The notes below the pieces were generated by a model. It was not told the DNA's origin and searched no databases. It worked only from the letters and a program-made list of their open reading frames with translations. Shown in pieces: positions 9,840-18,701 of a stretch of 64,000 bases of DNA. Made by a program: the position numbers and the translations under genes. The stretch comes from SIG673 sp045638685 (GTDB lineage: Bacteria > Bacillota > Clostridia > Oscillospirales > CAG-272), in the NCBI GenBank assembly GCA_045638685.1, contig JAZUBT010000003.1:32807-96806 (forward strand). The letters run 5' to 3'. Every line of letters begins with the position of its first letter. Within the stretch, counting starts at the first letter, position 1.

Positions 9840-10889
9840 TTAAGAAAATATCATAAAGACGTCTTTAAAAGCTACTATAACCACTAACCCGAGCAGAATA
9901 AGCATTCCTACTCCGTTAACCGTCGCTTCAACATCCTTTGGAAGAGGCTTTCTTCTTATCGCCTCAATAATTAGAAACAAAAGCCTTCCGCCGTCAAGCG
10001 CGGGAATGGGAAGCAGGTTAAATATTCCGAGATTCATCGCAAGAAGTACTGTCAGCGTAAGCAGTGTTGATGGGCCTACCTTCGCCGCCTGACCTATCGC
10101 CTCGCCTACTCCTATCGGTCCCGAAACCTCCTTAAATCCGTACCGCCCCGATAAAAGCCCTTTAATCGAATCAAATATCTGCACGATGGAATTCAGGCTG
10201 CCGTAAAAGGTGTGCTTTAACGTGCTACCGAGATTTTTGGGCTCAACCTTAAAATAGAAGTTACGGACTCCGTAAACAACGCCGCCGCTCTCCGCGGTTG
10301 GAAACGCCACGTTCTCTATAACCTTTTTCTCCCCGTTTCTTATTACGGTTACGTTAACCGGTCTGCCGCCCTCGTTAAATATGGCGTATGAAACCTCGTC
10401 CGCTATGTGAACTCTGTCTCCGTTTATTTTAATTATTTTGTCGCCGGACTTAAGTCCGCCGTATTCCGTAGGGTATTCCGTCATACCCTCGCTCTTTACG
10501 AAAACGTCAATTACGTTTGATGCGTAGTTTTTAGTCGTAAGAACTATTACCGACATAATAATAAAGCCAAGGAGTATATTCATAAATGCTCCCGACACTA
10601 TTATTATCATTCTCTGCCAGACCGGCTTTGCGCAGAACGCGTCCTCGCTGCCCGATTCTCCGTCCTCGCCCTCCATACTGTTATATCCGCCTATCGGAAG
10701 GAGACGCAGAGTATAAAGAGTACCGCTTTTTTTACCTTTACGCGAAAAAAGCTTCGGCCCCATACCTATCGCGAACTCGTTTACACGGACGCCGAATATT
10801 CTTGCGGCTAAAAAATGTCCGAGCTCGTGGACGAATATAAGAACGCCAAAGACTATCACGGTTATCAGAAAAACCTTAACTGTTTCCAT
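9840..10889 (-). CDS. rseP: Site-2 intramembrane zinc metalloprotease, RseP/M50B
   Basis: Membrane protease that in the family cleaves anti-sigma factors or signal-peptide remnants inside the bilayer. The 349 residues show the HELGH zinc motif at about residues 21-25 in the first transmembrane helix, a single PDZ domain in the middle (GGLKSGDKIIKINGDRV), and the third zinc ligand in IPALDGGRLLFLIIEA in a C-terminal helix. It sits between dxr and ispG, as in many Firmicutes. The true substrate cannot be inferred from sequence. Confidence 0.95.
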   Translation of the reverse strand: METVKVFLITVIVFGVLIFVHELGHFLAARIFGVRVNEFAIGMGPKLFSRKGKKSGTLYTLRLLPIGGYNSMEGEDGESGSEDAFCAKPVWQRMIIIVSGAFMNILLGFIIMSVIVLTTKNYASNVIDVFVKSEGMTEYPTEYGGLKSGDKIIKINGDRVHIADEVSYAIFNEGGRPVNVTVIRNGEKKVIENVAFPTAESGGVVYGVRNFYFKVEPKNLGSTLKHTFYGSLNSIVQIFDSIKGLLSGRYGFKEVSGPIGVGEAIGQAAKVGPSTLLTLTVLLAMNLGIFNLLPIPALDGGRLLFLIIEAIRRKPLPKDVEATVNGVGMLILLGLVVIVAFKDVFMIFS

Positions 10890-11058
10890 TAAGTACTCCT
10901 TTTGCCTGGGTATTACTATCTAAAAAATTTACGAAGTTTAATTGTTCTCTACAAAATCACGTTCCCGTCTCGGCGGTGAGTATAAATTCTTTTCGCAAAG
11001 TATTTCTCACAAAGCCTACGGGTTTCAATCTGAAAATCGGATTTTGCAAAACAAAAAT

Positions 11059-12207
11059 TTATTTTGCCCTCTCCCTTACGTGCGCTCTCGCTTTCCTATC
11101 CGCTTCGAAAACACCGTCAAGAGAAATATCCTCTCCATCGCCAACAGAAAGCGTAGCGTTTTCCACCAGCTCGAAAAGACGGGGGAGACTGATTTTTTCT
11201 TCAAGGAAAAGACGAACCGCCTCCTCGTTTGCGCCGTTAAGCGCCGCGCCGTAGCTTCCGCCGAGCATCAGAACCTTTTTCGCAAGAGCGAGAAGCGGGA
11301 ACGTCTCGGTATCCGGCTCGAAGAAGGTAAGCCTTGAAAGCTTTGCAAAATCAAGCTGCTCCGCAACCGACTCGCTTCTTTCGGGGTAGGTAAGCGCGTA
11401 CTGTATGCAGGAACGCATATCGGGTGCGCCGAGCTGTGCTATAATCATATTATCGTTATATTCCACCATTGAATGAATTATGCTTTCGCGGTGTACAATA
11501 ACGTCAATTTTTTCCGCAGGTACTCCGAAAAGCCACGCCGCCTCGATAACCTCAAACCCTTTATTCATAAGGGTTGCGCTGTCTATCGTTATCTTTGCGC
11601 CCATATTCCACGTTGGGTGGTTTAACGCCTCGGCAGGCGTTACCGACGCAAGTCTTTCTTTACCGTAAGAGAAAAAAGGTCCTCCCGACGCTGTAAGTAT
11701 TATTCTTTTAATCTCGTCGCGTTTTCCTGCCTTAAGCGACTGCCAGACCGCGCAGTGCTCACTGTCAACCGGCAGTATCTCTTTATTATTCTTTCCCGCA
11801 AGCGCCATTACATACGCGCCCGCCGTAACGAGGCTTTCTTTGTTTGCAAGTGCAAGATTTTTGCCCGACTCAAGAGTTCTGACCGTCGGCATAAGTCCCG
11901 CAATACCCGTAACAGCGTTTATTACAGTATCCGCCTTGGTTTCGGCAGCAACAATGCCCGCCGCTCCAAGTCCCGATATAACCCTGCAATCGGTATCTCT
12001 TACAGCGTGTCTGAGCTCCGCTGAAAGCTCCGGCTGCTCAACGGCGCAAAGCTTTACCTTAAACTCTCTTATTATTTCTTCCGCTTTTTTTATATCTCGG
12101 TAGCAGCTTATCGCGTCAACCGTATATCCTTTTTTTCTCGCTACGTCAAGCGACTGCCTACCGACAGAGCCCGTCGCTCCGAGAACGGCTATAACTTTAT
12201 TGTCCAT
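11059..12207 (-). CDS. dxr: 1-deoxy-D-xylulose-5-phosphate reductoisomerase
   Basis: NADPH-dependent conversion of DXP to MEP, the first committed step of the MEP pathway. Visible are the nucleotide-binding AVLGATGSVGRQSL, the loop LALANKESLV, the metal-site PVDSEHCAVWQSL and ITIDSATLMNKGFEVIEA. The ATG at 12207 (MDNKVIAV) is chosen: upstream in-frame ATGs at 12219 and 12243 lie within or before a hairpin-SD leader and would add non-homologous residues. The product is then 382 residues, normal for the family. Confidence 0.95.
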   Translation of the reverse strand: MDNKVIAVLGATGSVGRQSLDVARKKGYTVDAISCYRDIKKAEEIIREFKVKLCAVEQPELSAELRHAVRDTDCRVISGLGAAGIVAAETKADTVINAVTGIAGLMPTVRTLESGKNLALANKESLVTAGAYVMALAGKNNKEILPVDSEHCAVWQSLKAGKRDEIKRIILTASGGPFFSYGKERLASVTPAEALNHPTWNMGAKITIDSATLMNKGFEVIEAAWLFGVPAEKIDVIVHRESIIHSMVEYNDNMIIAQLGAPDMRSCIQYALTYPERSESVAEQLDFAKLSRLTFFEPDTETFPLLALAKKVLMLGGSYGAALNGANEEAVRLFLEEKISLPRLFELVENATLSVGDGEDISLDGVFEADRKARAHVRERAK

Positions 12208-12212
12208 AATTA

Positions 12213-12279
12213 TTTCCATTCCGCTGCCGCTTGGCAGCCACACAAATAATACGAATTTCCCGTAATTTGCCTTTACAAA
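12213..12279 (-). repeat. Hairpin-SD leader element of dxr
   Basis: On the minus strand: TTTGTAAAGGCAAA, then ACGGGAAATT, TTTGTGTG, a perfect 6-bp hairpin GCTGCC-AAGC-GGCAGC (12223-12238) and GGAATGGAAA ahead of the ATG. Over about 65 bases this closely matches the leader of the DUF4330-like gene at 47701. The shared sequence is non-coding and both copies end at a start codon. Confidence 0.7.
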
Positions 12280-12388
12280 TAAAAGGTAATCAACCTTTAC
12301 AATGCAAAAGGCGTTCAGCCTTATTGAAAAGCTGCCGCGTTAAACTTTTTTGGTTAAAATCATCTGATCCTTCACGCTATATTCCGAT

Positions 12389-13219
12389 TTAGGAAAAGAG
12401 CGGGTAAGACACAAAAGCGCGGCAAACGATATAAACGAATATGGAAACGGCTATCATTGAATCAAATCTGTCCATTATTCCGCCGTGTCCGGGAAACAGC
12501 TTTCCGTAGTCCTTAATGGAGTACTCTCTCTTAAGAAGCGAAGCGATAAGGTCTCCCCACTGGCTGACAAATCCGCCTATAATAGAGATAGTGATAAGCA
12601 TAAGGTAGTTCGGCGTTTTTCCGAAGCCATACTGCATTATAAGTCCGAATATAACCGCAGATATAACCACGCCTACAATTCCTCCGACTGCTCCCTCTAC
12701 CGTCTTTTTAGGGCTGACGTCGGGTATCATCTTATGTTTGCCGAAGAATACGCCTACGAAATACGCGGCTGCATCGCAAACCCACGGAATAACAAACGCG
12801 AGAAGGAACAGATACAGTCCGTCGTTCATATCGCGAAGCAGAACGAGAGATGCAAAGCCGAAGCTCTGATATATAACCATCGTTCCTATCTGCGTCGCCT
12901 CGAAAAGCTTAAAGCTTCCTTTGGAAAATACCGCCGCAGTCATTATCAGAACCGAAAATCCGAGATAGGTAAGCAGCACTGTCGTAAGGTACGCGTCAAC
13001 GCTTAATATTCTCGTCAAAACCTGAACCGCGATGCTTACCAAAAACGACGGTATCAGAACGTACCATTTCTTACTGTGCCCTACGCAGGAAACAATTTCC
13101 CAAACCGCTATCGTAGAAACCAAAGTTGTGAATATCAGAATAGGCCACGTACGCGAAAAAATTATAAACGGTATAAGCAACGCTATTCCTACTAGCGAGG
13201 TTATTATTCGCCTTGCCAT
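12389..13219 (-). CDS. cdsA: Phosphatidate cytidylyltransferase (CDP-diglyceride synthase)
   Basis: Integral membrane enzyme making CDP-diacylglycerol from phosphatidate and CTP. It has 276 residues with about eight hydrophobic helices. The C-terminal family signature is present as PGHGGIMDRFDSMI, preceded by KTVEGAVGGIVG (usual SPKKTVEG motif). The start MARRIITSLVG follows AAAGGATGTAATATT. It is 23 bases from uppS. The 180-base spacer to dxr contains two small inverted repeats (AAAGGT/ACCTTT and AAGGC/GCCTT) of unknown role. Confidence 0.95.
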   Translation of the reverse strand: MARRIITSLVGIALLIPFIIFSRTWPILIFTTLVSTIAVWEIVSCVGHSKKWYVLIPSFLVSIAVQVLTRILSVDAYLTTVLLTYLGFSVLIMTAAVFSKGSFKLFEATQIGTMVIYQSFGFASLVLLRDMNDGLYLFLLAFVIPWVCDAAAYFVGVFFGKHKMIPDVSPKKTVEGAVGGIVGVVISAVIFGLIMQYGFGKTPNYLMLITISIIGGFVSQWGDLIASLLKREYSIKDYGKLFPGHGGIMDRFDSMIAVSIFVYIVCRAFVSYPLFS

Positions 13220-13242
13220 AATATTACATCCTTTCTCTCTGA

Positions 13243-13980
13243 CTATACAAGTCCGCCGTACCTTCTCGTACGCTTATAATAATTATTAATTGCCTTTTCA
13301 ACGTCGGCATCGGATATATCCGGCCACAGCACCTCGGTAAAATATAGCTCCGAGTACGCCGCCTGCCACATAAGGAAGTTGGAAAGACGCTGCTCTCCCG
13401 CCGTTCTTACTATAAGATCCGGCTCGGAAACGTCGGCAGTATAAAGCGCACGGGAAATATCGTCCTCTGTTACACTTGACACTCCGCTCGCTATAAGCTT
13501 ATTTACTGCCGCGGTTATCTCCGCGCGGCTTCCGTAATTAAGCGCTATATTAAGCAGCATTCTTTTTCCCTCGGTGCTACTTTCCGCCTTCTGCATCTTA
13601 GCCTTAAGCTTTTCCGAAAGTGGCTCTCTGTCGCCTATGAATTTAACCCTTACGTTATACTCTGACAAACTAGATAAAAGTCTGTCGAGGTATTTTTCAA
13701 GCAGCGACATTATTTTTTCGACCTCTTCTTTCGGTCTTTTCCAGTTTTCCGTGGAAAAAGCGTAAACCGTTACCGCCTCAAAATTCACTTTATCACAGTA
13801 CTCAACCACTCGCTCAAACGCCTTCGCGCCCTCGGTGTGCCCGTATTCTCTGCGCTTTCCTCTCGCTTTTGCCCATCTTCCGTTTCCGTCCATAATAAAG
13901 GCGATATGCTTAAGGTCAGAGCTTACGCGCTTAAGGCGTCCGTTTTCGTCATATACCGGATACTCGATGCTTTCGTTCAT
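13243..13980 (-). CDS. uppS: Undecaprenyl diphosphate synthase
   Basis: Cis-prenyltransferase producing the C55 lipid carrier for peptidoglycan and surface polysaccharide. The 245 residues contain the conserved IAFIMDGNGRWAKARG near residue 27 (catalytic Asp), GHTEGAKAF, YAFSTENWKRP, and the C-terminal PDLIVRTAGEQRLSNFLMWQ and FTEVLWPD segments. It lies in the usual frr-uppS-cdsA order. Confidence 0.97.
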   Translation of the reverse strand: MNESIEYPVYDENGRLKRVSSDLKHIAFIMDGNGRWAKARGKRREYGHTEGAKAFERVVEYCDKVNFEAVTVYAFSTENWKRPKEEVEKIMSLLEKYLDRLLSSLSEYNVRVKFIGDREPLSEKLKAKMQKAESSTEGKRMLLNIALNYGSRAEITAAVNKLIASGVSSVTEDDISRALYTADVSEPDLIVRTAGEQRLSNFLMWQAAYSELYFTEVLWPDISDADVEKAINNYYKRTRRYGGLV

Positions 13981-14003
13981 ATAATCAAAATCCTTTTCAG
14001 AAC

Positions 14004-14558
14004 TTAGATGGACATTATTTCTTTTTCCTTGTCGGCGCAGATTTTCTCAAGATTTTTGGTATATTTATCGGTGAGATCCTGAATCTGCTTTTCGGACGCC
14101 TTCTGCTCGTCCTCGGTCATCTCGCTCTTTTTCTTCATATCCTTGCACTTATCGTTAGCGTCTCTGCGGATATTTCTAATGGATACCTTTGCGTCCTCAG
14201 TCATTTTCTGAATCTGCTTTGCAATATCCTTTCTTCTGTCCTCGGTAAGCGGCGGGAAGGCAATACGAAGCGACTTTCCGTCATTCTGAGGAACTATTCC
14301 AAGGTCGGACGCAAGGATAGCCTTCTCAATCTGCTTTAAAAGAGACATATCCCACGGAGCAATCAGTATGGTTCTCGCATCGGGCAGAGAGACGGATGCT
14401 ACTCCGCTTATCTGCGTGGGACTTCCGTAGTAGTCAACGGTAATTTTATCAAGAACCGCGGGGTTTGCTCTTCCCGCTCTGATTGTTGAAAGCTCCTTTT
14501 CAAAGCCCGATACGGACTTCTGCATTTTTTCTTCAAATTCCTTAGTGTTGAGTTTCAT
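14004..14558 (-). CDS. frr: Ribosome recycling factor
   Basis: Splits post-termination ribosomes together with EF-G. The 184 residues are the family length. Typical segments are ELSTIRAGRANPAVLDKI, YYGSPTQISGVASVS, and LRIAFPPLTEDRRKDIAKQ. It is preceded by AAAGGAAAAAACACT and lies between pyrH and uppS. Its leader closely resembles that of pyrH (see repeat at 14565-14602). Confidence 0.98.
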   Translation of the reverse strand: MKLNTKEFEEKMQKSVSGFEKELSTIRAGRANPAVLDKITVDYYGSPTQISGVASVSLPDARTILIAPWDMSLLKQIEKAILASDLGIVPQNDGKSLRIAFPPLTEDRRKDIAKQIQKMTEDAKVSIRNIRRDANDKCKDMKKKSEMTEDEQKASEKQIQDLTDKYTKNLEKICADKEKEIMSI

Positions 14559-14564
14559 AGTGTT

Positions 14565-14602
14565 TTTTCCTTTCGAAAATGTATATTTTAATTTTATTTT
14601 TA
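14565..14602 (-). repeat. Leader repeat shared by frr and pyrH, copy 1
   Basis: On the minus strand an AT-rich stretch AATAAAATTAAAATATACAT runs into TTTTCGAAAGGA just before the frr start. The pyrH leader at about 15480-15515 has almost the same sequence, AATAAAATTTAATATATACA then TTTTTGAAAGGA, with about 33 of 37 positions identical. It may hold a promoter -10 (TATACA) plus the SD, or be a duplicated leader. Confidence 0.6.
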
Positions 14603-14757
14603 ACCAGCTTGTTTAGACAACGCAACTTAACCGACGAGGTTTAATCACCGCAGTTTAACCGTCGCACTGTTTTCAAACCTATACGCTTCTCTATCAATAC
14701 CGAAAGCCGTTTGGTTTTATTTTATGTAGGACTCGCGTAAAATAATTTTTCAGTTGC

Positions 14758-15468
14758 TTACGGGGTAAGGAGCGTTCCTATCTTTTCGCCCTTTACCGCT
14801 TTTACTATGTTCTCGGGACAGGCAAGACCGAAAAGAAGAACCTGCATTTTATTATCCATTCCAAATACCGCCGCCGTTAAATCTATAACACCGAGACGCT
14901 TTTCTATTATCTCGTCATAGGTTATGTTGTCTATCTTGGTCGCGGTAGGATCCTTTTTGGGATCCGCGGTATAAACGCCGTCTATGTTTTTAGCAAACAG
15001 CGCCGCGTCCGCTTTTATCTCTGCCGCGCGGAGAAGCGCTCCCGTATCGGTTGAGAAGTACGGGCTTCCGGTTCCCGCTCCGAATATAACGACCTTTCCG
15101 CTTTCAAGATAGCGAGTAGCCTCGTCTCTCGAAAACTGCTCGGTTACTCCCTGTATTACAATAGGAGTCATTATTCTCGCGTCAATGCCGTGTCCGATAA
15201 GAGAATCCTGAACCGCTATCGAATTCATTACCGTCGCGAGCATTCCCATTTTATCGGCGCGTACTCTGTCCATTCCGCCGCCCTGTCTTCCGCGCCAGAT
15301 ATTGCCGCCGCCGATGACTATCGCGACCTCTGTTCCGATTTCGGTACATTTTTTAATTTCTGCCGTTACTTTGTCAATAAACTCATAATTGTAAAGTCCG
15401 TCCGTTCCGTCTGCCAAAGCCTCTCCCGAGAGCTTAAGAAGGACACGTTTGTATGCGTTTTTTTCCAC
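14758..15468 (-). CDS. pyrH: UMP kinase
   Basis: Hexameric bacterial UMP kinase (UMP + ATP to UDP), amino acid kinase fold. The 236 residues show VLLKLSGEALADG (P-loop equivalent), IVIGGGNIWRGRQG, MGMLATVMNSIAVQDSL and KNIDGVYTADPKKDPTA. The start is GTG at 15468, with AAAGGACG upstream; there is no better ATG. It sits between a TIM-barrel gene and frr rather than directly after tsf. Confidence 0.97.
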   Translation of the reverse strand: MEKNAYKRVLLKLSGEALADGTDGLYNYEFIDKVTAEIKKCTEIGTEVAIVIGGGNIWRGRQGGGMDRVRADKMGMLATVMNSIAVQDSLIGHGIDARIMTPIVIQGVTEQFSRDEATRYLESGKVVIFGAGTGSPYFSTDTGALLRAAEIKADAALFAKNIDGVYTADPKKDPTATKIDNITYDEIIEKRLGVIDLTAAVFGMDNKMQVLLFGLACPENIVKAVKGEKIGTLLTP

Positions 15469-15479
15469 TGTATTTTACC

Positions 15480-15515
15480 GTCCTTTCAAAAATGTATATA
15501 TTAAATTTTATTATT
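15480..15515 (-). repeat. Leader repeat shared by frr and pyrH, copy 2
   Basis: Second copy of the AT-rich leader described at 14565-14602, ending in TTTTTGAAAGGA ahead of the pyrH GTG. Its SD-like AAAGGA has the same spacing to the conserved TATACAT core as in the frr copy. Confidence 0.6.
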
Positions 15516-15602
15516 ACGCCGTGTTTTCCCTGCCGATACCGACTCTAAAGAGTTTAATGTCCAACAAGACCTTTTATGGTGCGGCGGGTATTTAACTTCT
15601 CT

Positions 15603-16457
15603 TTACTGCGAAATGACGCTCTTAAAGTATTTCCCCATTTCAGCCATAAACCTTGCGCCTGCGGGGTAAAGCTCTACCGGAAGTCTTTTTATAAAGTTTT
15701 CCGATTCAAAGGTTATATCTCCCTTGTACCCGATTTCACGAAGCGCGCAAAGTATCTCTGCGTAATTTATCTTGTTGGTATATGGAAGATTATGAAGGTC
15801 GAAGCGTTTATCGTTATCGTGAATATGAAGTGCGATAAGTCTGTTACCCAGCGCGTGAATAAGATTCACGGTACTTGCTATATCACCTATAATCTCACCG
15901 TGTCCAAGATCAAGACACGCTCCGAAGGTGCTTTCATCAAGCAGCGCAAGGTGGTCGCAGAAATCCTTTGCCGTTGCGCACGCCGCAAAGCACGGATAGC
16001 CGGTTTCTCTGTTCCAGTTAAACATATTTTCGGTACAGATTATAACTCCGTTCTTTTCCGCACATTCCTTAAGGGAGTGATAGAGCACGGCGTTCTCCTC
16101 TGCCGTGTAGTCGTTACAGGGGTGTATAACGCAGGTGGTCGCTCCGAGAATACCGCTCACCTCTATTGCCCTTAAAAGAAACGGGAAAATATATTTATTA
16201 TATTCCTCGTTTCCCTTTCTTACCGAGGGAAACGGAGCGTGCGTCTGATTACATTTTATACCGATGCTATCGGCGTATTTTCTAAGCTCGGCGGCTCTCT
16301 CTTTATAATCGTCAAAATCAATAATGGCGTGCTCGTTTTCCTTGTGGCCGTGCATGGTGAGGTCGTAGGCGGTAAAGCCCGAATCCTTCAAAAGCGTTAC
16401 TATTGCTTTATTATCACCGTAGAGATTAAACGGGCCTGTCTGAGTTGAAATTTCCAT
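15603..16457 (-). CDS. Sugar phosphate isomerase/epimerase-like TIM barrel protein
   Basis: The 284-residue protein belongs to the AP-endonuclease-2-like (xylose isomerase-like) TIM barrel superfamily. Possible metal ligands are seen in CVIHPCND, ICTENMFNW, CLDLGHGE, LHIHDND and ITFESEN, the usual E-D-H-E pattern. The actual substrate is unknown; members include sugar epimerases, isomerases and inosose dehydratase-like enzymes. It has its own promoter (16511-16539) and the SD AAAGGGAGTG, and is inserted between the rpsB-tsf unit and pyrH, so its position is probably incidental to ribosome biogenesis. Confidence 0.8.
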   Translation of the reverse strand: MEISTQTGPFNLYGDNKAIVTLLKDSGFTAYDLTMHGHKENEHAIIDFDDYKERAAELRKYADSIGIKCNQTHAPFPSVRKGNEEYNKYIFPFLLRAIEVSGILGATTCVIHPCNDYTAEENAVLYHSLKECAEKNGVIICTENMFNWNRETGYPCFAACATAKDFCDHLALLDESTFGACLDLGHGEIIGDIASTVNLIHALGNRLIALHIHDNDKRFDLHNLPYTNKINYAEILCALREIGYKGDITFESENFIKRLPVELYPAGARFMAEMGKYFKSVISQ

Positions 16458-16510
16458 TTTCGAGCACTCCCTTTTTAGATAATAATATATATAATTAACC
16501 CATTGTATAT

Positions 16511-16539
16511 ATTATAATATATAACAATTAAAAATGCAA
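16511..16539 (-). promoter_or_regulatory. Sigma-A promoter for the TIM-barrel gene
   Basis: Minus strand TTGCAT, a 17-base spacer, then TATAAT, about 55 bases upstream of the start codon at 16457. Confidence 0.75.
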
Positions 16540-16630
16540 GTATTTTACAAATATTTATTTAAAAAATTACAATTATTTTTCGTCAATTACTTTTAGGAAA
16601 ACTGAAACTGTTTTTGAAAAAACAAAAGAA

Positions 16631-16670
16631 AAACAGGCCTTACAGCATAGTGTAAAGCCTGTTTGTTTTT
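16631..16670 (-). terminator. Rho-independent terminator of rpsB-tsf
   Basis: A 14-base stem (16631-16644 with 16651-16664, one mismatch) built on AAACAGGC/GCCTGTTT with a 6-base loop. It lies about 40 bases after the tsf stop, and the downstream side on the minus strand is T-rich. Confidence 0.85.
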
Positions 16671-16705
16671 TATTAAAATGCCGTTCGATTTAACCCCGAA
16701 AGCGA

Positions 16706-17629
16706 TTATTTAAGCATTTTTGCTATTTCGTCGCCGAAGTTTTCCTCTCTCTTTTCAAGTCCCTCGCCCTTGGTGAAGCAAGCGAAGCCTACGATCTTGA
16801 TAGCTCCGCCGAGCTCTTTCGCGGAAGCCGCGGTGTACTGAGCAACGGTCATAGCGTCGTCCTTAACGTAGCCCTGATCAACGAGGCAGTGCTCCTCGTA
16901 GTACTTGCCCATCTTACCCATAGCCATTTTCTGAATGATCTGCTCGGGTTTCGTAGCATTCTTGGGATCGTTCTTTATCTGAGCCATAATGATTTCGAGC
17001 TCTGCGTCGATGGCCGCCTGCGGAACTGCATCGCGGTCAACGTACTCACAGGGGTTAGCCGCAAGCTGAAGAGCGATGTTCTTTGCGTACTCGGCAAAGC
17101 CTTCCTTTTCTGCAACGTCGGTATCGAAGTTAATGATAACACCCATGCTTCCCTTACCGTGGATATAGGTGGACATTATTCCCTCTTTGATTATGAAACG
17201 GCGAATGCTGAGCTTTTCTCCAATAATAAAGGTCTGCTCCTTAAGAGTTACCTCAACGGTGTCTTCTGTGCCGTCGTACTTACAATTTTTAAGAGCATCA
17301 ACGTCAGCGGGCTTGTTAGCGAGAATGGTACGGAGAAGTCCCTTTACGTAGCCCTGGAATTTTTCGTTCTTCGCAACGAAGTCGGTCTCGGTGTTAACCT
17401 CTATCATAGCCGCCGTCTTCTTGTCGTCGGAAAGCATGATGTCAACAAGTCCCTCGGATGCGATTCTGGACTGCTTTGCGTCTGCCTTTGCAAGTCCCTT
17501 CTCACGGAGAACCTTTACTGCCTCCTCGTAATTACCGTCGGTTTCTACGAGAGCCTTTTTACAATCCATTATGCCGCAGCCGGTCATAGCTCTGAGCTCG
17601 GCAACCATTTTTGCTGTTATAACTGCCAT
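16706..17629 (-). CDS. tsf: Translation elongation factor Ts
   Basis: Guanine-nucleotide exchange factor for EF-Tu. The 307 residues start AVITAKMVAELRAMTGCGIMDCKKAL, with the conserved TGCGIMDCKKAL N-terminal signature, NTETDFVAKNEKF in the core, and the C-terminal domain with EHCLVDQGYVKDDA. It follows rpsB by 50 bases in the universal rpsB-tsf order. Confidence 0.98.
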   Translation of the reverse strand: MAVITAKMVAELRAMTGCGIMDCKKALVETDGNYEEAVKVLREKGLAKADAKQSRIASEGLVDIMLSDDKKTAAMIEVNTETDFVAKNEKFQGYVKGLLRTILANKPADVDALKNCKYDGTEDTVEVTLKEQTFIIGEKLSIRRFIIKEGIMSTYIHGKGSMGVIINFDTDVAEKEGFAEYAKNIALQLAANPCEYVDRDAVPQAAIDAELEIIMAQIKNDPKNATKPEQIIQKMAMGKMGKYYEEHCLVDQGYVKDDAMTVAQYTAASAKELGGAIKIVGFACFTKGEGLEKREENFGDEIAKMLK

Positions 17630-17679
17630 TTTTATTTCTCCAATCTGCTATTTAATTAACGTTTAGACAAAATTTAAAA

Positions 17680-18408
17680 TTATTCCTCGGTCTCTTCAGC
17701 CTCGTCAGCTACGTCCTCGGTCTGCTCGCCCTGTCTGCCCTCGATGATAGCGTCAGCGAGTATGGAAGCGATAAGCTTTATAGCTCTGATAGCGTCGTCG
17801 TTACCGGGAATTACGTAGTCAGCGTCGTCAGGATCACAGTTGGTGTCAACGATAGCAACAACCGGAATACCAAGGCTCTTTGCCTCTGCAACCGCGAGCT
17901 TTTCCTTGCGGGGATCAACGATGAATATTACGGAAGGAAGGGTTTCCATAGCCTTTATTCCGCCGTAATCTCTCTCAAGGTCGTTTTTCTCCTTGATGAG
18001 CTTAGAAACTTCTTTTTTGGTAAGGGCGTCGAAAATTCCGTCCTCCTCCATCTTCTCGATCTGATGGAGACGCGCAATGCTCTTCTTTATGGTCTTAAAG
18101 TTGGTGAGCATACCGCCGGGCCAACGGCTGTTAACGTAGTACATTCCGCAGCGCTGTGCCTCTTCCTTGATTGCGTCTGCAGCCTGCTTCTTGGTTCCTA
18201 CAAAGAGAGCCGTGCCTTTTTCGATGGATACGTCGCGCATAAACATATAGGCTTCTTCAAACTTCTTAACGGTTTTCTGAAGGTCTATGATGTAGATACC
18301 GTTACGCTCGGTGAAGATGTACTCCTTCATTTTGGGGTTCCATCTTCTGGTGTGATGTCCGAAATGGACGCCTGCTTCAAGCAGCTGTTTAATAGAAATA
18401 ACTGACAT
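17680..18408 (-). CDS. rpsB: 30S ribosomal protein S2
   Basis: Component of the small subunit head, needed for S1 docking. The 242 residues start MSVISIKQLLEAGVHFGHHTRRWNPKM, include GTKKQAADAIKEEAQRCGMYYVNSRWPGGMLTN and the DPRKEKLAVAEAKSLGIPVVAIVDTN core, and end in an acidic tail. The SD is GGAGGACATGAAAA. It is the first gene of the operon, with a promoter at 18508-18536. Confidence 0.98.
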   Translation of the reverse strand: MSVISIKQLLEAGVHFGHHTRRWNPKMKEYIFTERNGIYIIDLQKTVKKFEEAYMFMRDVSIEKGTALFVGTKKQAADAIKEEAQRCGMYYVNSRWPGGMLTNFKTIKKSIARLHQIEKMEEDGIFDALTKKEVSKLIKEKNDLERDYGGIKAMETLPSVIFIVDPRKEKLAVAEAKSLGIPVVAIVDTNCDPDDADYVIPGNDDAIRAIKLIASILADAIIEGRQGEQTEDVADEAEETEE

Positions 18409-18507
18409 TTTTCATGTCCTCCTTTGGTTTTTTCCGCCATCCCACGTATATTTCATAGCTTATCGCTACACCAAAAGCCGCAAGATGTGTGGATTTTATA
18501 CTTGTAT

Positions 18508-18536
18508 ATAATACCATATTTGAAAAAAGAATGCAA
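18508..18536 (-). promoter_or_regulatory. rpsB promoter and about 90-base leader
   Basis: Minus strand TTGCAT, a 17-base spacer, TATTAT. The RNA leader from about 18500 to the ATG can fold with outer arms ATCCAC and GTGG(G)AT and an inner hairpin TAGC-GATAA-GCTA just before the SD. Such a leader could bind S2, but that is inference. Confidence 0.65.
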
Positions 18537-18701
18537 GAGACATTTGCAATATTTACATTTTGTTTACACTTTTGGGTTAATTGGAGCTTTCAAGGCAGTT
18601 ATTCTGTCAGCTCTCGCACAGTAAATTTACAAGTCATTCAGAGCCGTTAAAAACTTAATAAATGAAAGGTTTTCGCTACCCTAAGAGCATCTCCTTTTAG
18701 C

